A DNA stretch of 64,000 bases from Candidatus Zipacnadia bacterium (GCA_029821735.1 JALGSU010000033.1:20973-84972); one strand, 5' to 3'. Shown: positions 43,914-53,121, counted from the stretch's first letter. Numbers and translations: made by a program. Notes: generated by a model from the sequence alone, not told the origin.

Positions 43914-44958
43914 TTAGGACGGAGTCAGCCGCCGCCTCCAGAAGAGCGTAACCAGCACCACCGCCGGCAGCCAGATAATCGCGGTCGCGCCCACCCACGC
44001 CAGCGCGTTCGCCGAATTGCGCAGCGACCGGCTGAGCCATCCCGCTGGCCCGAGCGCCTCGCTCAGCGTCAGCTCCAGCGTCGGCCAGTGCGTCTCCTCG
44101 CTCAGCCGCCCCAGCAGGTCCTTCTGCGCGCGCATTGATGCCCGCAGCGCCTCAAGCTGCCGCTTTAGCGCCCGTTTCTTGTTCGCATCGGTCTCAGCCT
44201 CATAGCGGCGCAGCAGGTCGCTCTCCTTGTCAGCCAGTTCGCGGACCTCGGCGCCTCGCGTGTAGTATTCGTGCGTGCGATCCACGCTCTCCCCCACCAG
44301 TTGCACCACGTCGCCCAGTTCGCGCAGATCGTCGATGGCATCCTCAAACCCCTCGATCGGCAGTCGCACCGTCAGCCGCGCGCTGTCGCCCTCGCCCTCC
44401 TGAATGCGCACCTGATCATTGGCCACGTACCCACCGCGCTTGGTGATGATCGCCCGAGCGTCCTCGTATGCCTGCTCGACATCCAGCACCTCCAGCTCCA
44501 TCTGCTTATGAGCCACCACCTGCCGCTCACCGGACGTGTCTCGCCACGGATCGGTCTCGCCGCTGGTCACCGACCGCATCACTCGGTCATCGCCAGCCGC
44601 TGGCGGCGACACTCGCTCCGCTGCCGCCTCGTCTCCCATCACGCCAAGCTGCGGCACACCCATCACCCCTGGCGCATCAGACGGTGCCTGAACCATACGG
44701 ACCGAGTCGACAGTCGCGCCATTCTCCTCCTCATACTCGGCCATCTGCATCTGATCATGCGCCTCTGCGGACGGCTGCCCAATATCCGCACTCCCGGCCG
44801 CCCCTTGGGCTCGGTAGTATTGCGCTCCCCCCGCCGGCGCAGACGGTGGCCGCGCGGCCTGCGGCCCGACTTGATCGCTCTCCACCTTCGGTTCCTCACG
44901 CCACTCGTCCCCGTCAGGCATCTCCTGCACCGGCGCCTCAACGGCTTCAGCGCGTTGG
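43914..44958 (-). CDS. DUF4349-domain protein, C-terminal portion of a frameshifted gene
   Basis: This frame reads VEAPVQEMPDGDEWREEPKV, a low-complexity linker, then the DUF4349 core: ANDQVRIQEGEGDSARLTVR, PIEGFEDAIDDLRELGDVVQ, a coiled coil (ADKESDLLRRYEAETDANKK, then ALKRQLEALRASMRAQKDLL), LEELTLS-like strand, and a C-terminal membrane helix (AWVGATAIIWLPAVVLVTLF) before RRRLTPS. It joins the N-terminal portion (see 44663-45181) through a frameshift near 44940-44960, equivalent to one lost base. The intact protein would have a cytoplasmic N-terminus and two membrane helices flanking a DUF4349 domain. It is encoded right after an ECF sigma factor. Confidence 0.75.
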
Positions 44959-45181
44959 TCATGGTGAATATCCCCGCCACCAGCATCAGCACTGCGGCTG
45001 CGGCAGCGACGTTGCGCATCACCATCATCCACGCTGGCATAGCGGGCCGCGCGCTCCGAGCGTCCACTGCATCCAGTGCCGCGATGCATCGGCCCTTCAG
45101 GTCCGCCGGCGGCTGCTCCTCCGGCAAGCCCTCCAGCACTTCGTCAAGGGGCGATTCGAAGTTCTCCGTGCCCCGATCCAT
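44663..45181 (-). CDS. N-terminal portion of the DUF4349 protein, putative anti-sigma factor
   Basis: Starts MDRGTENFESPLDEVLEGLP, with AGGAG seven bases upstream of the ATG at 45181, and continues through DLKGRCIAALDAVDARSARP to a membrane helix MMVMRNVAAAAAVLMLVAGI. After TMTNALKP (about 44950) the frame becomes arginine-rich nonsense to a stop at 44663. A short soluble tail, one membrane helix and a gene overlapping the sigma factor by 38 bases is the usual layout of an anti-sigma factor, though no zinc-binding HxxxCxxC motif is present. Confidence 0.65.
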   Translation of the reverse strand: MDRGTENFESPLDEVLEGLPEEQPPADLKGRCIAALDAVDARSARPAMPAWMMVMRNVAAAAAVLMLVAGIFTMTNALKPLRRRCRRCLTGTSGVRNRRWRAIKSGRRPRGHRLRRRGERNTTEPKGRPGVRILGSRPQRRMIRCRWPSMRRRMARLSTRSVWFRHRLMRQG

Positions 45182-45716
45182 TATCATTCTCCTCTCCCAA
45201 GGTGGGCCCGAGCAGCGCCCACAATCGTTTGCTCGCCTCATGAAGTCGCCAGCGCACCGTCCCTGCCTCCACACCTTCGCCCTCCGCTATCTCCGCTGGC
45301 TTGCGCACCGCCGCCACCACCATCTCCCGCCGCTCGCGCAGCAGCGCCATCTCCTCGGCGGTCGGCTCGGGGTCAGCCAGCTCCTCGGTCGCCTCGTCGG
45401 GTGGCTCATGCCGGCCCTGGCTCCGACGCCAGTTCCGGTTGACGTTGAGCGCCACCCCATACAGCCACGCTCGCGGCGCTGCCTTCCCCGAATACCCATG
45501 CGCACTTTCGTACGCCGCCCGCAGACTGTCCTGGGTCAGATCGGCGGCGGCCTCGCGGTCGCCCGTCAGCCGCAGGTGCAGGTTGAAGATGCGCGAATGC
45601 TCGTCCTCAACCAGCCGGTCCCACGCCTCCCGATCCCGGGCGCGCAGCCGCTCTGTCAGCCCATCCGGGCTTGCGGACAGCGCCCCTGCTTCTGTGCTCA
45701 GCAGACCGAGTATCAT
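45144..45716 (-). CDS. ECF-type RNA polymerase sigma factor with shortened region 4
   Basis: 190 residues. Region 2 is clear: REAWDRLVEDEHSRIFNLHL, then REAAADLTQDSLRAAYESAH, and WLYGVALNVNRNWRRSQGRH. Region 4 retains AEIAEGEGVEAGTVRWRLHE (helix-turn-helix) but lacks the usual LPxxxRxVxxL...GLSY segment in front, reading RREMVVAAVRKPAEIAEGEG; about a dozen residues appear missing. It should direct transcription of a small regulon, held inactive by the overlapping membrane protein. Two starts are possible: ATG 45716 or TTG 45722; a seven-codon open frame with a good ribosome site (ATG 45736) overlaps ATG 45716. Confidence 0.82.
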   Translation of the reverse strand: MILGLLSTEAGALSASPDGLTERLRARDREAWDRLVEDEHSRIFNLHLRLTGDREAAADLTQDSLRAAYESAHGYSGKAAPRAWLYGVALNVNRNWRRSQGRHEPPDEATEELADPEPTAEEMALLRERREMVVAAVRKPAEIAEGEGVEAGTVRWRLHEASKRLWALLGPTLGEENDNGSGHGELRIAP

Positions 45717-45894
45717 CGGCAATCAGTCCCCGGCATTGCGGTTCTCCTCTGCGTCGAACGCTCTCGACATGCATGTCTGACGCGCGTCACTCGTATAGTG
45801 GTCCCGACGCGCGCAAACGTTGGGAGTATTTCTGCTCGCGGCTATACGGTATGACTTCGCATCTGGTCCTGCGTGTTCCCCCGCACACGACAAA

Positions 45895-45920
45895 GCCCGG
45901 GAGCGCACTCGCCCCCGGGC
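45895..45920 (-). terminator. Hairpin terminator after the sulfatase gene
   Basis: GCCCGGG (45895-45901) pairs with CCCGGGC (45914-45920); GCG/CGC extends the stem inward past one mismatch. On the minus strand it is followed by TTTG. It separates the sulfatase (ends 45948) from the sigma factor gene. Confidence 0.65.
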
Positions 45921-45947
45921 CTCTGCCCCGCCGAAATCTGCATCTGC

Positions 45948-47318
45948 TCAGAACCGCCCGACGCGTTCAGGCAGCGGGTCCATGGTCAGCACGCTGCGAT
46001 CGAAGCACCTCAGCACCAGTTCCATCTTCTCATCTGCCCGCCCCGGGTCGTCCCAGAGATTCTCATGCTCGCCCGGATCCCCCTCGAGGTCGTACAACTC
46101 GCCCTGCCCATGCGCCGCTCCGTGAAACACGCACAGCTTCCGCGTGCGATCCCGGTACATCGTACCATACGCCGATCTGTTATGCCCCGGCATCGCGTTG
46201 TAGTAGTCGCAATACACGCTCTCCCGATGCTCGCCCGGGTCGGCCTCGCCGAGCAGTATCCCGGTAAACGCCTGCCCCAGCATGTGCCCGGCCGGTTCGC
46301 CCCCCACCAGTTCCGTCAGCGTGGGCGCCAGGTCCGTCAACTCAACCAGCGCCTCGCTCACCAGCCCCTCCCGCACATGCCCCGGCCAAGAAATGATCAG
46401 CGGCACCCGCACCGCGCAGTCGTAGAAATACGGACCCTTGAGCAGGATGCCATGGTCACCAAGCATCTCCCCGTGGTCCGAGTGGAACACGATGATCGTG
46501 TCTTCACGTTGCCCGCTCTCCTCAAGTGCCTGCACCATCCGCCCGACGTGGTCGTCGATCTGCTCCACCATCGCGTAGTACGCCGCCACGCACTCCCGCA
46601 GTTCCCGATCACTCGCGTTCGCCGCCGACAAACCACCCCCGCCGCCGGCTCCCTGATGGTCCACCTGCTGGAAGGTTGGCTTGTTGTCGAGTTCGCCGTC
46701 GCGGTATGCGGGCAGCGGCATTGCGTCCGCATCATAGCGATCCAGGTACTCCGCTGGCGGGTCGAACGGATGATGCGGATCGAATGGATTCACGCTCATC
46801 AGCCACGGGCCGTCGCGCTGCTCCGTCATGAAATCGATAGCCCGATCAGCACACCACTTCGTCTGGTGGTACTTCGCTGGCACGCCCGGCCCAGCATGGT
46901 TGCGCGGCGGCAACTTGTAGATATCGTCCCACGTCACGCCCTGGGCCGTCAGCCACTGGATGTACGCGTTCTCCTCCCAGCTCGGGTGCGGGTGGTGGCT
47001 CCAGTCAAACACCCGATAGCCGTCGTCGCCTCGCGGCTCCACATGCCCGTCACACACCGCCAGATGCAGCTTCCCCGCTAATCCACAGTCATACCCGGCC
47101 TCGTCGCGCAGAATCCTCGGCAACAGCAGGCGGCCGTCCGGCGGCTCCGCCTGACCGTTCTGCCTGCCTCTTACGGTCCGCGAGTATGACCCCGACAGGA
47201 AGCACGCGCGCGAGGGCGTGCACACCGGACTCTGGCTGAAAGCATGCGTGAAGGTGTCGAAGCGCTGCTGGTCCGTGCATATCCACAGGACATTCGGCGA
47301 AGCCATCTGCTCAGTCAT
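45948..47318 (-). CDS. Sulfatase (S1 family), N-terminal segment shortened
   Basis: 456 residues. Active-site motif CTPSR in FSQSPVCTPSRACFLSGSYS; C-terminal metal site TIIVFHSDHGEMLGDHGILL; WLMSVNPFDPHHPFDPP is typical of choline-sulfatase-like members. The N-terminal metal motif NVLWICTDQQRFDT runs directly into FTHAFSQSPVC: the usual segment of roughly 25 residues between them (GCYG...TPNLDxLAxEGxxF) is missing. This could be a real deletion or an assembly collapse, and would probably damage the fold. ATG 47318 touches its GGAG; ATG 47306 is an alternative start. It lies 18 bases after the stop of the GH20-like gene. Confidence 0.85.
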   Translation of the reverse strand: MTEQMASPNVLWICTDQQRFDTFTHAFSQSPVCTPSRACFLSGSYSRTVRGRQNGQAEPPDGRLLLPRILRDEAGYDCGLAGKLHLAVCDGHVEPRGDDGYRVFDWSHHPHPSWEENAYIQWLTAQGVTWDDIYKLPPRNHAGPGVPAKYHQTKWCADRAIDFMTEQRDGPWLMSVNPFDPHHPFDPPAEYLDRYDADAMPLPAYRDGELDNKPTFQQVDHQGAGGGGGLSAANASDRELRECVAAYYAMVEQIDDHVGRMVQALEESGQREDTIIVFHSDHGEMLGDHGILLKGPYFYDCAVRVPLIISWPGHVREGLVSEALVELTDLAPTLTELVGGEPAGHMLGQAFTGILLGEADPGEHRESVYCDYYNAMPGHNRSAYGTMYRDRTRKLCVFHGAAHGQGELYDLEGDPGEHENLWDDPGRADEKMELVLRCFDRSVLTMDPLPERVGRF

Positions 47319-47336
47319 CTCCGCTCAATCTGACTC

Positions 47337-50300
47337 TCAGTGATACTCCACGGCGCCCGCCACTGCTTTGATTTCGTACTCCGCCCCATCCGGCCCGACA
47401 CCCGCCCCAGCCAGGTTCCCCTCGAATTGCAGCAGCGCCGTCGTCTCTGCATCCAGTTCCCCGGCTCCCGCCGGTGCGGCAAAGTCCTCCGCATAGCGCG
47501 CCACCCGTGAGATGCGCAGGTTATCGATCTGCACACCGCCCGGCCCCCGCCCGTTGACAGTCGACCCGAGCTGGATTGAGTAGGGCTCCTCCGTATGCAC
47601 TCGGACCGCCTCGGGGTCTTCAATCCGATCCGGCTTGCTCACTTGCACTTCGCCATTGACTCGCTTGCCGTCCACGTATACTCGCAGCCCATCGGTCATC
47701 GGCGAATCGGCGTCCCACACGACCGCCAGATGGTGCCATCGCTGCTGGTCCCAGCCCTCCAGCCCATCCAGATTCGCGGACACTGCCCACCCCGCATATT
47801 CCGGCAGGTATATGGCCACCCGCAACTGCGACGTGCTGTACAGGGACACCGCGAGCGAAGAATGGTTCACCGTGTGCACGTACTCCGGCCGCACTGGTCC
47901 GAAGTGCAGCAGCGTGTGCCCTACCGGATTCACATCGAACCGCTTGTGGAACCCAAACGTCTGCCCGGGCCATTCAGGCAGGAACCGGAACTCGATTGTT
48001 CCCGCCCGTTCGTTCAGCAGGTCCACTGCTGCCTCTGCCCCCGCCGGGAAGATCTTCGACGCCAGCGCCGCCCGTCCCACCAGCGCTCCGTCCCGCACCA
48101 CTGCCCCGACTTCATCCGTCCCTTCCCAGCCGCCCAGCCTCATCCACTGCTCGAACACGCCTTCGTCAGTCGCCAGCAGCAGCCGCACTCCGCCCCGCTC
48201 CACTGGCACCTCAAACCCCGCCTCGTACGCGTCCCGCGAACTCCACGTGTAGAGCAGCGCCTGCTGCTGCATCAACTCGCTGCGCCTATGCAGCTTCCCG
48301 TCCTCGTCATACAACTCCACGCTCAACGTCGCGTCATGCAGAACGCGCGATGCCTGCACGTCCACCCCGAAGCTACACACTGTCGCTACCCGGTCCGCCA
48401 TGGTGCGCGTCGCCACCTGCGGATGGGCGAACTCCATTACCACGTCCGCGCTCGGCGCGACGAACCCCTCCGGGCTAAACACCACCGTGCGGAACTTCGC
48501 GGTGTCATGAAAGCTGTCACAGTCCACCGGCAGGATGCTGCTGAACTCCCGCGTGCCCGCGCCGCTCAGGTATTCACGCGCGAAGTTCGCTCGCCATGCC
48601 CCGGTGGTGTCTCCCCCCAGATCCGCCAGCTCAACGCTCATCTCCACATCCCACCGCCCGGCTCGCACGCTCGTCTGCAACTGCACACTCTCTGGGTCCC
48701 ACTCCGGGTGCCGATCGTACCGCGTCAGTCCCTCGCCACCGGTCACCTTGTCCAGCCGCGTATCGCGCCACGATCCCGTTGCGTTGATCATGAAGTGCGC
48801 GTAGCTCCCGCCGGCGGCCGGCATCAGGAACAACTCCAGCGCGTCATCCTGCAGGACCTCCCCGTCCCGCTCGCGCTCCTTCGCCACCGGGTCCGCCCCG
48901 TCCGGCACCCAGCAGCTTGCCGCCACATACAGCCGCTCATCGTCGTACAGCAGTCGCACACGCGTGTGCGCAGTCGCGACCTTCCGCCCCTCCTCATACA
49001 CGAAAAAGCTCTCGCTCGGATACGCCGTCTGCCACGCCGCCTCATCGAGCACCCCATCGATCGCGATGTCCTCCGCCGCATGGCTGACCTGCACCACGCG
49101 ATTCCCATCGAGTTGCTTCAACACATCCTCGGGCACGCCCGCCGCTGCGGCCAGAGTCGGCAGTTCCTTCTCCGTCTGTTCCAGCTCGCGCAACGCCTTC
49201 GTATAGTCCATGTTCACGCCCGGCGTGAACTCCCGGAAGAGCTTCGACCAGTTGTTCCCATACTCGCACAGGTAGATCGCATCCTCTGGCCGCACCGCCA
49301 GCAGCGCCTCTTCATCCGCCATGGCCTCCGCCACAATTTCTTTGCCCCGCGCGAGTGCCGCCTGAGCGTCATCGCCCTTGCCCTGTCGGGCCAGCTCTCT
49401 CGTCAGCATATTCTGCGCCCGCGCCGCTGCCATATAGTGGATGCAGTGGAACCGCTCCCGCAGATACAGCGCTCGCCGGAAGGTCCACCAGTCCCACCCC
49501 AGCAGGTCATCGCCATCCGCACGCTGGGCCCATATCTCATCCATGATCCGCATGCCCTCGGCGGCGTTGTCAGCCTGCCATTGCATGCGCTCTGCGGTCT
49601 TGAGCATCTCCGGCCGGTCTGCGAACACTTCCCTGCCGCATACATTCAGCGCCAGTACCTTGGCCAGCTCATCGCCAAACCGTCGCCCGAACAGGTTCCG
49701 CGCTACGTGCGGCAACACCACCTCAAACGCCTCACCCTCTGGTTCATTGTGCAGCCACTGCCCCGCTGGCGTGTCGCCCTGCCACTGGTCGCCAGCGCCG
49801 TGCCTGTACCACGGGCGCGCGCCGGGCGTGTTCACGTTCCACGAGTACTCCCGAGTCGCCAGCGCCATCGCAGGGATGAACGTCTGTTCAGCCATCGGGA
49901 ACATGTAGTCGCCGTCGCTGCCGTGGAAGGTCCCCACCATCGTGACCGTGTCCGAATACAGCGAATGCCATGGCCGGTTGAACGCGCCATACCACACGAA
50001 GACGCCGCGCTCCCCAATCGCCTCCCGGAACGCCGCCACATTCGCCGGCGTCGTCTCGCGGATGCAGAAGGTCACATCCTCAGGCATCTCCGCGGTCATC
50101 CGCCGCCAGAACTGCGTCCACTTCTCCCGAAGCTGCCGCGCCTGGCCCTCCACTCCTGGCCCCGCCCCATAGCGGCTCGCGATGTATGCCTCCGCCCCCT
50201 CCTGGGTGAGAACACTGATGTTGTAGGGATACACCGTCGCGTGCATCGTCGCGTCCGGCGCGTACTTCTTGAGCGCTTCATAGTGGATCCGATGCTTGTG

Positions 50301-50522
50301 CACGGTCGCCGCCACGAAATCATCACCCCACCGCTCCCGGCAGGTCTCACAGCGCTCCTCCCAGCGCGCCGGGCTGAGGAACCCACCCGTATCGCTGTCA
50401 TGGAACCCGATGTCCGTCAGCCCGATGTCCCCGCACAGCTTCGCGAACTCCTCCGCAGTGTCTCGCCGCATCTCGTCACTCGGGGTGATCTGCGACCAGC
50501 CCCGCGAACGGCTTCGCCGCAT
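47337..50522 (-). CDS. GH20-like protein, main portion (frameshifted gene) with CBM9-like and LamG-like domains
   Basis: The coding part begins near 50505 with WSQITPSDEMRRDTAEEFAK. Residues to about 500 continue a hexosaminidase-like barrel (LTDIGFHDSDTGGFLSP, VTFCIRETTPANVAAFREAI, GVFVWYGAFNRPWHSLYSD) and a helical region. Next comes a CBM9-like domain (DIAIDGVLDEAAWQTAYPSE, YDDERLYVAASCWVPDGAD, DDALELFLMPAAGGSYAHF), then a sandwich and a LamG/concanavalin-like domain (RWHHLAVVWDADSPMTDGLR, VYVDGKRVNGEV, VQIDNLRISRVARYAEDF). The start and signal peptide are in the neighbouring frame (50476-51348). Corrected length is about 1330 residues. It probably degrades amino-sugar or similar glycans outside the cell; the catalytic residues were not identified. 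Confidence 0.72.
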   Translation of the reverse strand: MRRSRSRGWSQITPSDEMRRDTAEEFAKLCGDIGLTDIGFHDSDTGGFLSPARWEERCETCRERWGDDFVAATVHKHRIHYEALKKYAPDATMHATVYPYNISVLTQEGAEAYIASRYGAGPGVEGQARQLREKWTQFWRRMTAEMPEDVTFCIRETTPANVAAFREAIGERGVFVWYGAFNRPWHSLYSDTVTMVGTFHGSDGDYMFPMAEQTFIPAMALATREYSWNVNTPGARPWYRHGAGDQWQGDTPAGQWLHNEPEGEAFEVVLPHVARNLFGRRFGDELAKVLALNVCGREVFADRPEMLKTAERMQWQADNAAEGMRIMDEIWAQRADGDDLLGWDWWTFRRALYLRERFHCIHYMAAARAQNMLTRELARQGKGDDAQAALARGKEIVAEAMADEEALLAVRPEDAIYLCEYGNNWSKLFREFTPGVNMDYTKALRELEQTEKELPTLAAAAGVPEDVLKQLDGNRVVQVSHAAEDIAIDGVLDEAAWQTAYPSESFFVYEEGRKVATAHTRVRLLYDDERLYVAASCWVPDGADPVAKERERDGEVLQDDALELFLMPAAGGSYAHFMINATGSWRDTRLDKVTGGEGLTRYDRHPEWDPESVQLQTSVRAGRWDVEMSVELADLGGDTTGAWRANFAREYLSGAGTREFSSILPVDCDSFHDTAKFRTVVFSPEGFVAPSADVVMEFAHPQVATRTMADRVATVCSFGVDVQASRVLHDATLSVELYDEDGKLHRRSELMQQQALLYTWSSRDAYEAGFEVPVERGGVRLLLATDEGVFEQWMRLGGWEGTDEVGAVVRDGALVGRAALASKIFPAGAEAAVDLLNERAGTIEFRFLPEWPGQTFGFHKRFDVNPVGHTLLHFGPVRPEYVHTVNHSSLAVSLYSTSQLRVAIYLPEYAGWAVSANLDGLEGWDQQRWHHLAVVWDADSPMTDGLRVYVDGKRVNGEVQVSKPDRIEDPEAVRVHTEEPYSIQLGSTVNGRGPGGVQIDNLRISRVARYAEDFAAPAGAGELDAETTALLQFEGNLAGAGVGPDGAEYEIKAVAGAVEYH

Positions 50523-51348
50523 ACAGCAGGGCCCCGATGCCCCGCTCCTTCCCGTAGTCGATCATGCCTCGCATGATCGCCCGGGCTTCCGGCGGGACGT
50601 CCCGCATCCGTTCAAGTGGAATCGAATAGTACAGGCCCGGCACCTTGCGCCGCAGCAACCAGCCGTAGTACCACGCCATCTCCGTCCGGTATTTCTCCTG
50701 AAACGCCTCGTCCAACCCGGCGACGCCTTGCGACCACGAGAACAGGCCCTTGATCTCCGGCATCTGCGTGCCCCCGATGCGGTTGTCGCCGAGTATCCCC
50801 TTTATCCAGTCCGGCCAGTCCCGCACCTGTGCCTCGCGCCATACCACCGCGCCCTCGCGATCCGCCAGCAGTTCCCCAAGAGTCACGCACGCGTACAGCG
50901 CCCCGATACTGTCCGCCCCCGCGAGCAACACCGTCCCCTCACTTGCCGCGATCACATACCCCCGCTCACCCGGATTGCCCGCTGCCACATTCAGTTCATC
51001 AGCCGCCGCCGCGATCAGCGGATTGCTCTCGACCGTGCCGACCACAATCCGCAGGCCCGCCCCGGTCTCGTCCCCAACCCGAACCACCTGCGGCGCTGCC
51101 CCACCATGGGCGACAATCTCGTCGGCGATCCACTCCGCTCCGATCTCATCCTGCCGCGACGCATTCTCGCCCAGCACGATGACGCACCCGGACACCGGTA
51201 TCTCGCGCCCGGTCAACTCAATCTCCTTGGGCATCGGCACGATGTCGAGTTCCTGCCACACTGACGGGTCCGGCGCCGCAACGCACACTGCGCCGCACAA
51301 GCTCGCCGCCACAATCACCACGCTGATCAGACCAAGCCGCTTCACCAT
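50476..51348 (-). CDS. GH20-like protein, N-terminal portion of the frameshifted gene
   Basis: Begins MVKRLGLISVVIVAASLCGA, a signal peptide, with GGAGG six to seven bases upstream of ATG 51348. It then has the accessory domain common to hexosaminidases: ELDIVPMPKEIELTGREIPV, GSN-type strands, VESNPLIAAAADELNVAAGN, and DSIGALYACVTLGELLADRE, followed by VRDWPDWIKGILGDNRIGG, where the barrel begins. The frame stops after AAKPFAGLVADHPE at 50476, whereas the neighbouring frame continues the protein from about 50505. The shift equals one extra base or two missing. Confidence 0.72.
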   Translation of the reverse strand: MVKRLGLISVVIVAASLCGAVCVAAPDPSVWQELDIVPMPKEIELTGREIPVSGCVIVLGENASRQDEIGAEWIADEIVAHGGAAPQVVRVGDETGAGLRIVVGTVESNPLIAAAADELNVAAGNPGERGYVIAASEGTVLLAGADSIGALYACVTLGELLADREGAVVWREAQVRDWPDWIKGILGDNRIGGTQMPEIKGLFSWSQGVAGLDEAFQEKYRTEMAWYYGWLLRRKVPGLYYSIPLERMRDVPPEARAIMRGMIDYGKERGIGALLYAAKPFAGLVADHPE

Positions 51349-51460
51349 GTCCGCCTCCGATCGTCTCGCGTCACGCGCACTGGTACTTTCGCCGACGGCT
51401 TCCCGTCGCCTGCCCTGCACCTGGGAGGCCTTCCCACAACCGGCCACGAAGAATCAGCCT

Positions 51461-53107
51461 ATGAACATCACCATGGCCCAACTCGATCCCATGGTCGGCG
51501 ACATCTCCGGCAATCTGCAGCGCATGCTCGACGTCTACACACGCGCCGCCGCCGAGAGCGTTGACCTCGTCGTCTTCACCGAACTCTCGCTCACCGGCTA
51601 CCCGCCCCGCGATCTGCTCGAGCGGCGCTGGTTCATGCGGCAGGTTGACGAGGCCATCGCCGCCTTCGCCCGCGCCACCGCCGACCATCCCGACACCGGC
51701 GCGATCTTCGGCGCCCCGACCGCCACCGGTGAACGCGTCGGCCGTGGCCTGCACAACTCGGCCGTGCTCGTGGACAGCGGCCGGGTAGTCGCCATCGCAC
51801 ACAAGTCGCTTCTGCCCACCTACGATGTCTTCGACGAGGACCGCTACTTCGACGCCGCCGACGCGGTCCGCGTCGTCCCCTACAAGGGCGAAGTCCTCGG
51901 CATCAGCGTCTGCGAGGACGCGTGGAACGTCCCCGAGCTCTGGCCGCGCCAGCGCCTCTACGACCACGATCCCATCGCCGAACTCGCCGCTCAGGGCGCC
52001 ACGCTGATGGTCAATATCTCCGCCTCGCCCTTCCACGCGAGCAAGGACCAGGTGCGCTACGATATCATCCGCGGCCACGCGCTCGATCACGGTGTGCCCT
52101 TCGTCTACGCCAATCAAGTGGGCGGCAATGATGAGTTGATCTTCGACGGGGGCAGCTTCGTCGTGGACGGTTCGGGGCGCATGATCCATGCTTTGGCTTA
52201 CTTCGCCGAGGACATCGTCACCATCGACACCGCCGCCCCCGGCTCCGGCGACGCCTACATACCGCTTGAGGAAGTTCCGTCGGTGCATGACGCTTTGATA
52301 CTCGGCATCCGCGACTACATGGGCAAGTGCGGGTTCTCAAGCGCGGTGATTGGCCTCTCCGGCGGCATCGACTCCGCCGTCACCTGCGCGCTGGCCGCCG
52401 AAGCCCTCGGTCCCGAAAACGTCATGGGCGTCGCCATGCCCTCCGCCTACAGCTCCGAGGGCAGCATCACTGACGCACGCGCCCTCGCGGACGACCTCGG
52501 CATCCGTTTCGAGGTCGCCCCCATCCGCGAAACCTACGACCACTATCTCGACGCGATGGCCGATCTGCTGCCGCCGCCACCGGGCGTAGCTGAGGAGAAC
52601 ATTCAGGCGCGCATTCGCGGCACAATCCTGATGGCGATCTCCAACAAGCACGGTCACTTGCTGCTCTCAACCGGCAACAAGAGCGAGTTGGCCGTGGGTT
52701 ACTGCACGCTGTACGGGGACATGTCCGGGGGCCTGAGTGTGCTCGCCGACGTCCCGAAGATGATGGTCTACGCGCTCGCTCATCACATCAACCGCGACGC
52801 CGAGGTGATCCCGCTCGCCAGCATCACCAAGCCGCCGTCCGCAGAGCTGCGCCCTGACCAGACCGATCAGGACACGCTCCCGCCCTATGAGGTGCTTGAC
52901 GAGATCATCGAGGCATACGTCGAGGAGGGGCTGTCGTCGGACGACATCGCGGCACGCGGCTTTGACGCTGACACGGTGAACTGGGTCGTGCGCGCGATCA
53001 ACCGCAACGAGTACAAGCGTCGCCAGGCCGCCCCCGGCCTGAAGGTCACCACCAAGGCATTTGGCCTGGGTCGCCGCATGCCCATCGCTGCCCGCTACGA
53101 TGCCTGA
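51461..53107 (+). CDS. nadE: Glutamine-dependent NAD+ synthetase
   Basis: 548 residues, standard for the two-domain enzyme. The nitrilase-type amidase domain has its Glu-Lys-Cys triad at Glu41 (VVFTELSLTGYPPRDLL), Lys115 (AHKSLLPTYD) and Cys151 (GISVCEDAWNVPELWP). The synthetase domain carries the ATP loop LSGGIDSAVTCALAAEAL (SGGIDS 300-305), LLLSTGNKSELAVGYCTLYG and SITKPPSAELRPDQTDQD. It makes NAD from nicotinic acid adenine dinucleotide, ATP and glutamine. The ATG at 51461 matches the family N-terminus (MNITMAQLDPMVGDISGN); the ribosome site is weak. It is divergent from the GH20-like gene. Confidence 0.95.
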   Translation: MNITMAQLDPMVGDISGNLQRMLDVYTRAAAESVDLVVFTELSLTGYPPRDLLERRWFMRQVDEAIAAFARATADHPDTGAIFGAPTATGERVGRGLHNSAVLVDSGRVVAIAHKSLLPTYDVFDEDRYFDAADAVRVVPYKGEVLGISVCEDAWNVPELWPRQRLYDHDPIAELAAQGATLMVNISASPFHASKDQVRYDIIRGHALDHGVPFVYANQVGGNDELIFDGGSFVVDGSGRMIHALAYFAEDIVTIDTAAPGSGDAYIPLEEVPSVHDALILGIRDYMGKCGFSSAVIGLSGGIDSAVTCALAAEALGPENVMGVAMPSAYSSEGSITDARALADDLGIRFEVAPIRETYDHYLDAMADLLPPPPGVAEENIQARIRGTILMAISNKHGHLLLSTGNKSELAVGYCTLYGDMSGGLSVLADVPKMMVYALAHHINRDAEVIPLASITKPPSAELRPDQTDQDTLPPYEVLDEIIEAYVEEGLSSDDIAARGFDADTVNWVVRAINRNEYKRRQAAPGLKVTTKAFGLGRRMPIAARYDA

Positions 53108-53121
53108 CCCACCGCCGCACC

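Noticed and set aside
47595..50576. Open frame of 993 codons on the plus strand
   Set aside because: Complement of the GH20-like gene, arginine/histidine/proline-rich, no recognisable motif. The minus-strand frame has CBM9-like and LamG-like domains.
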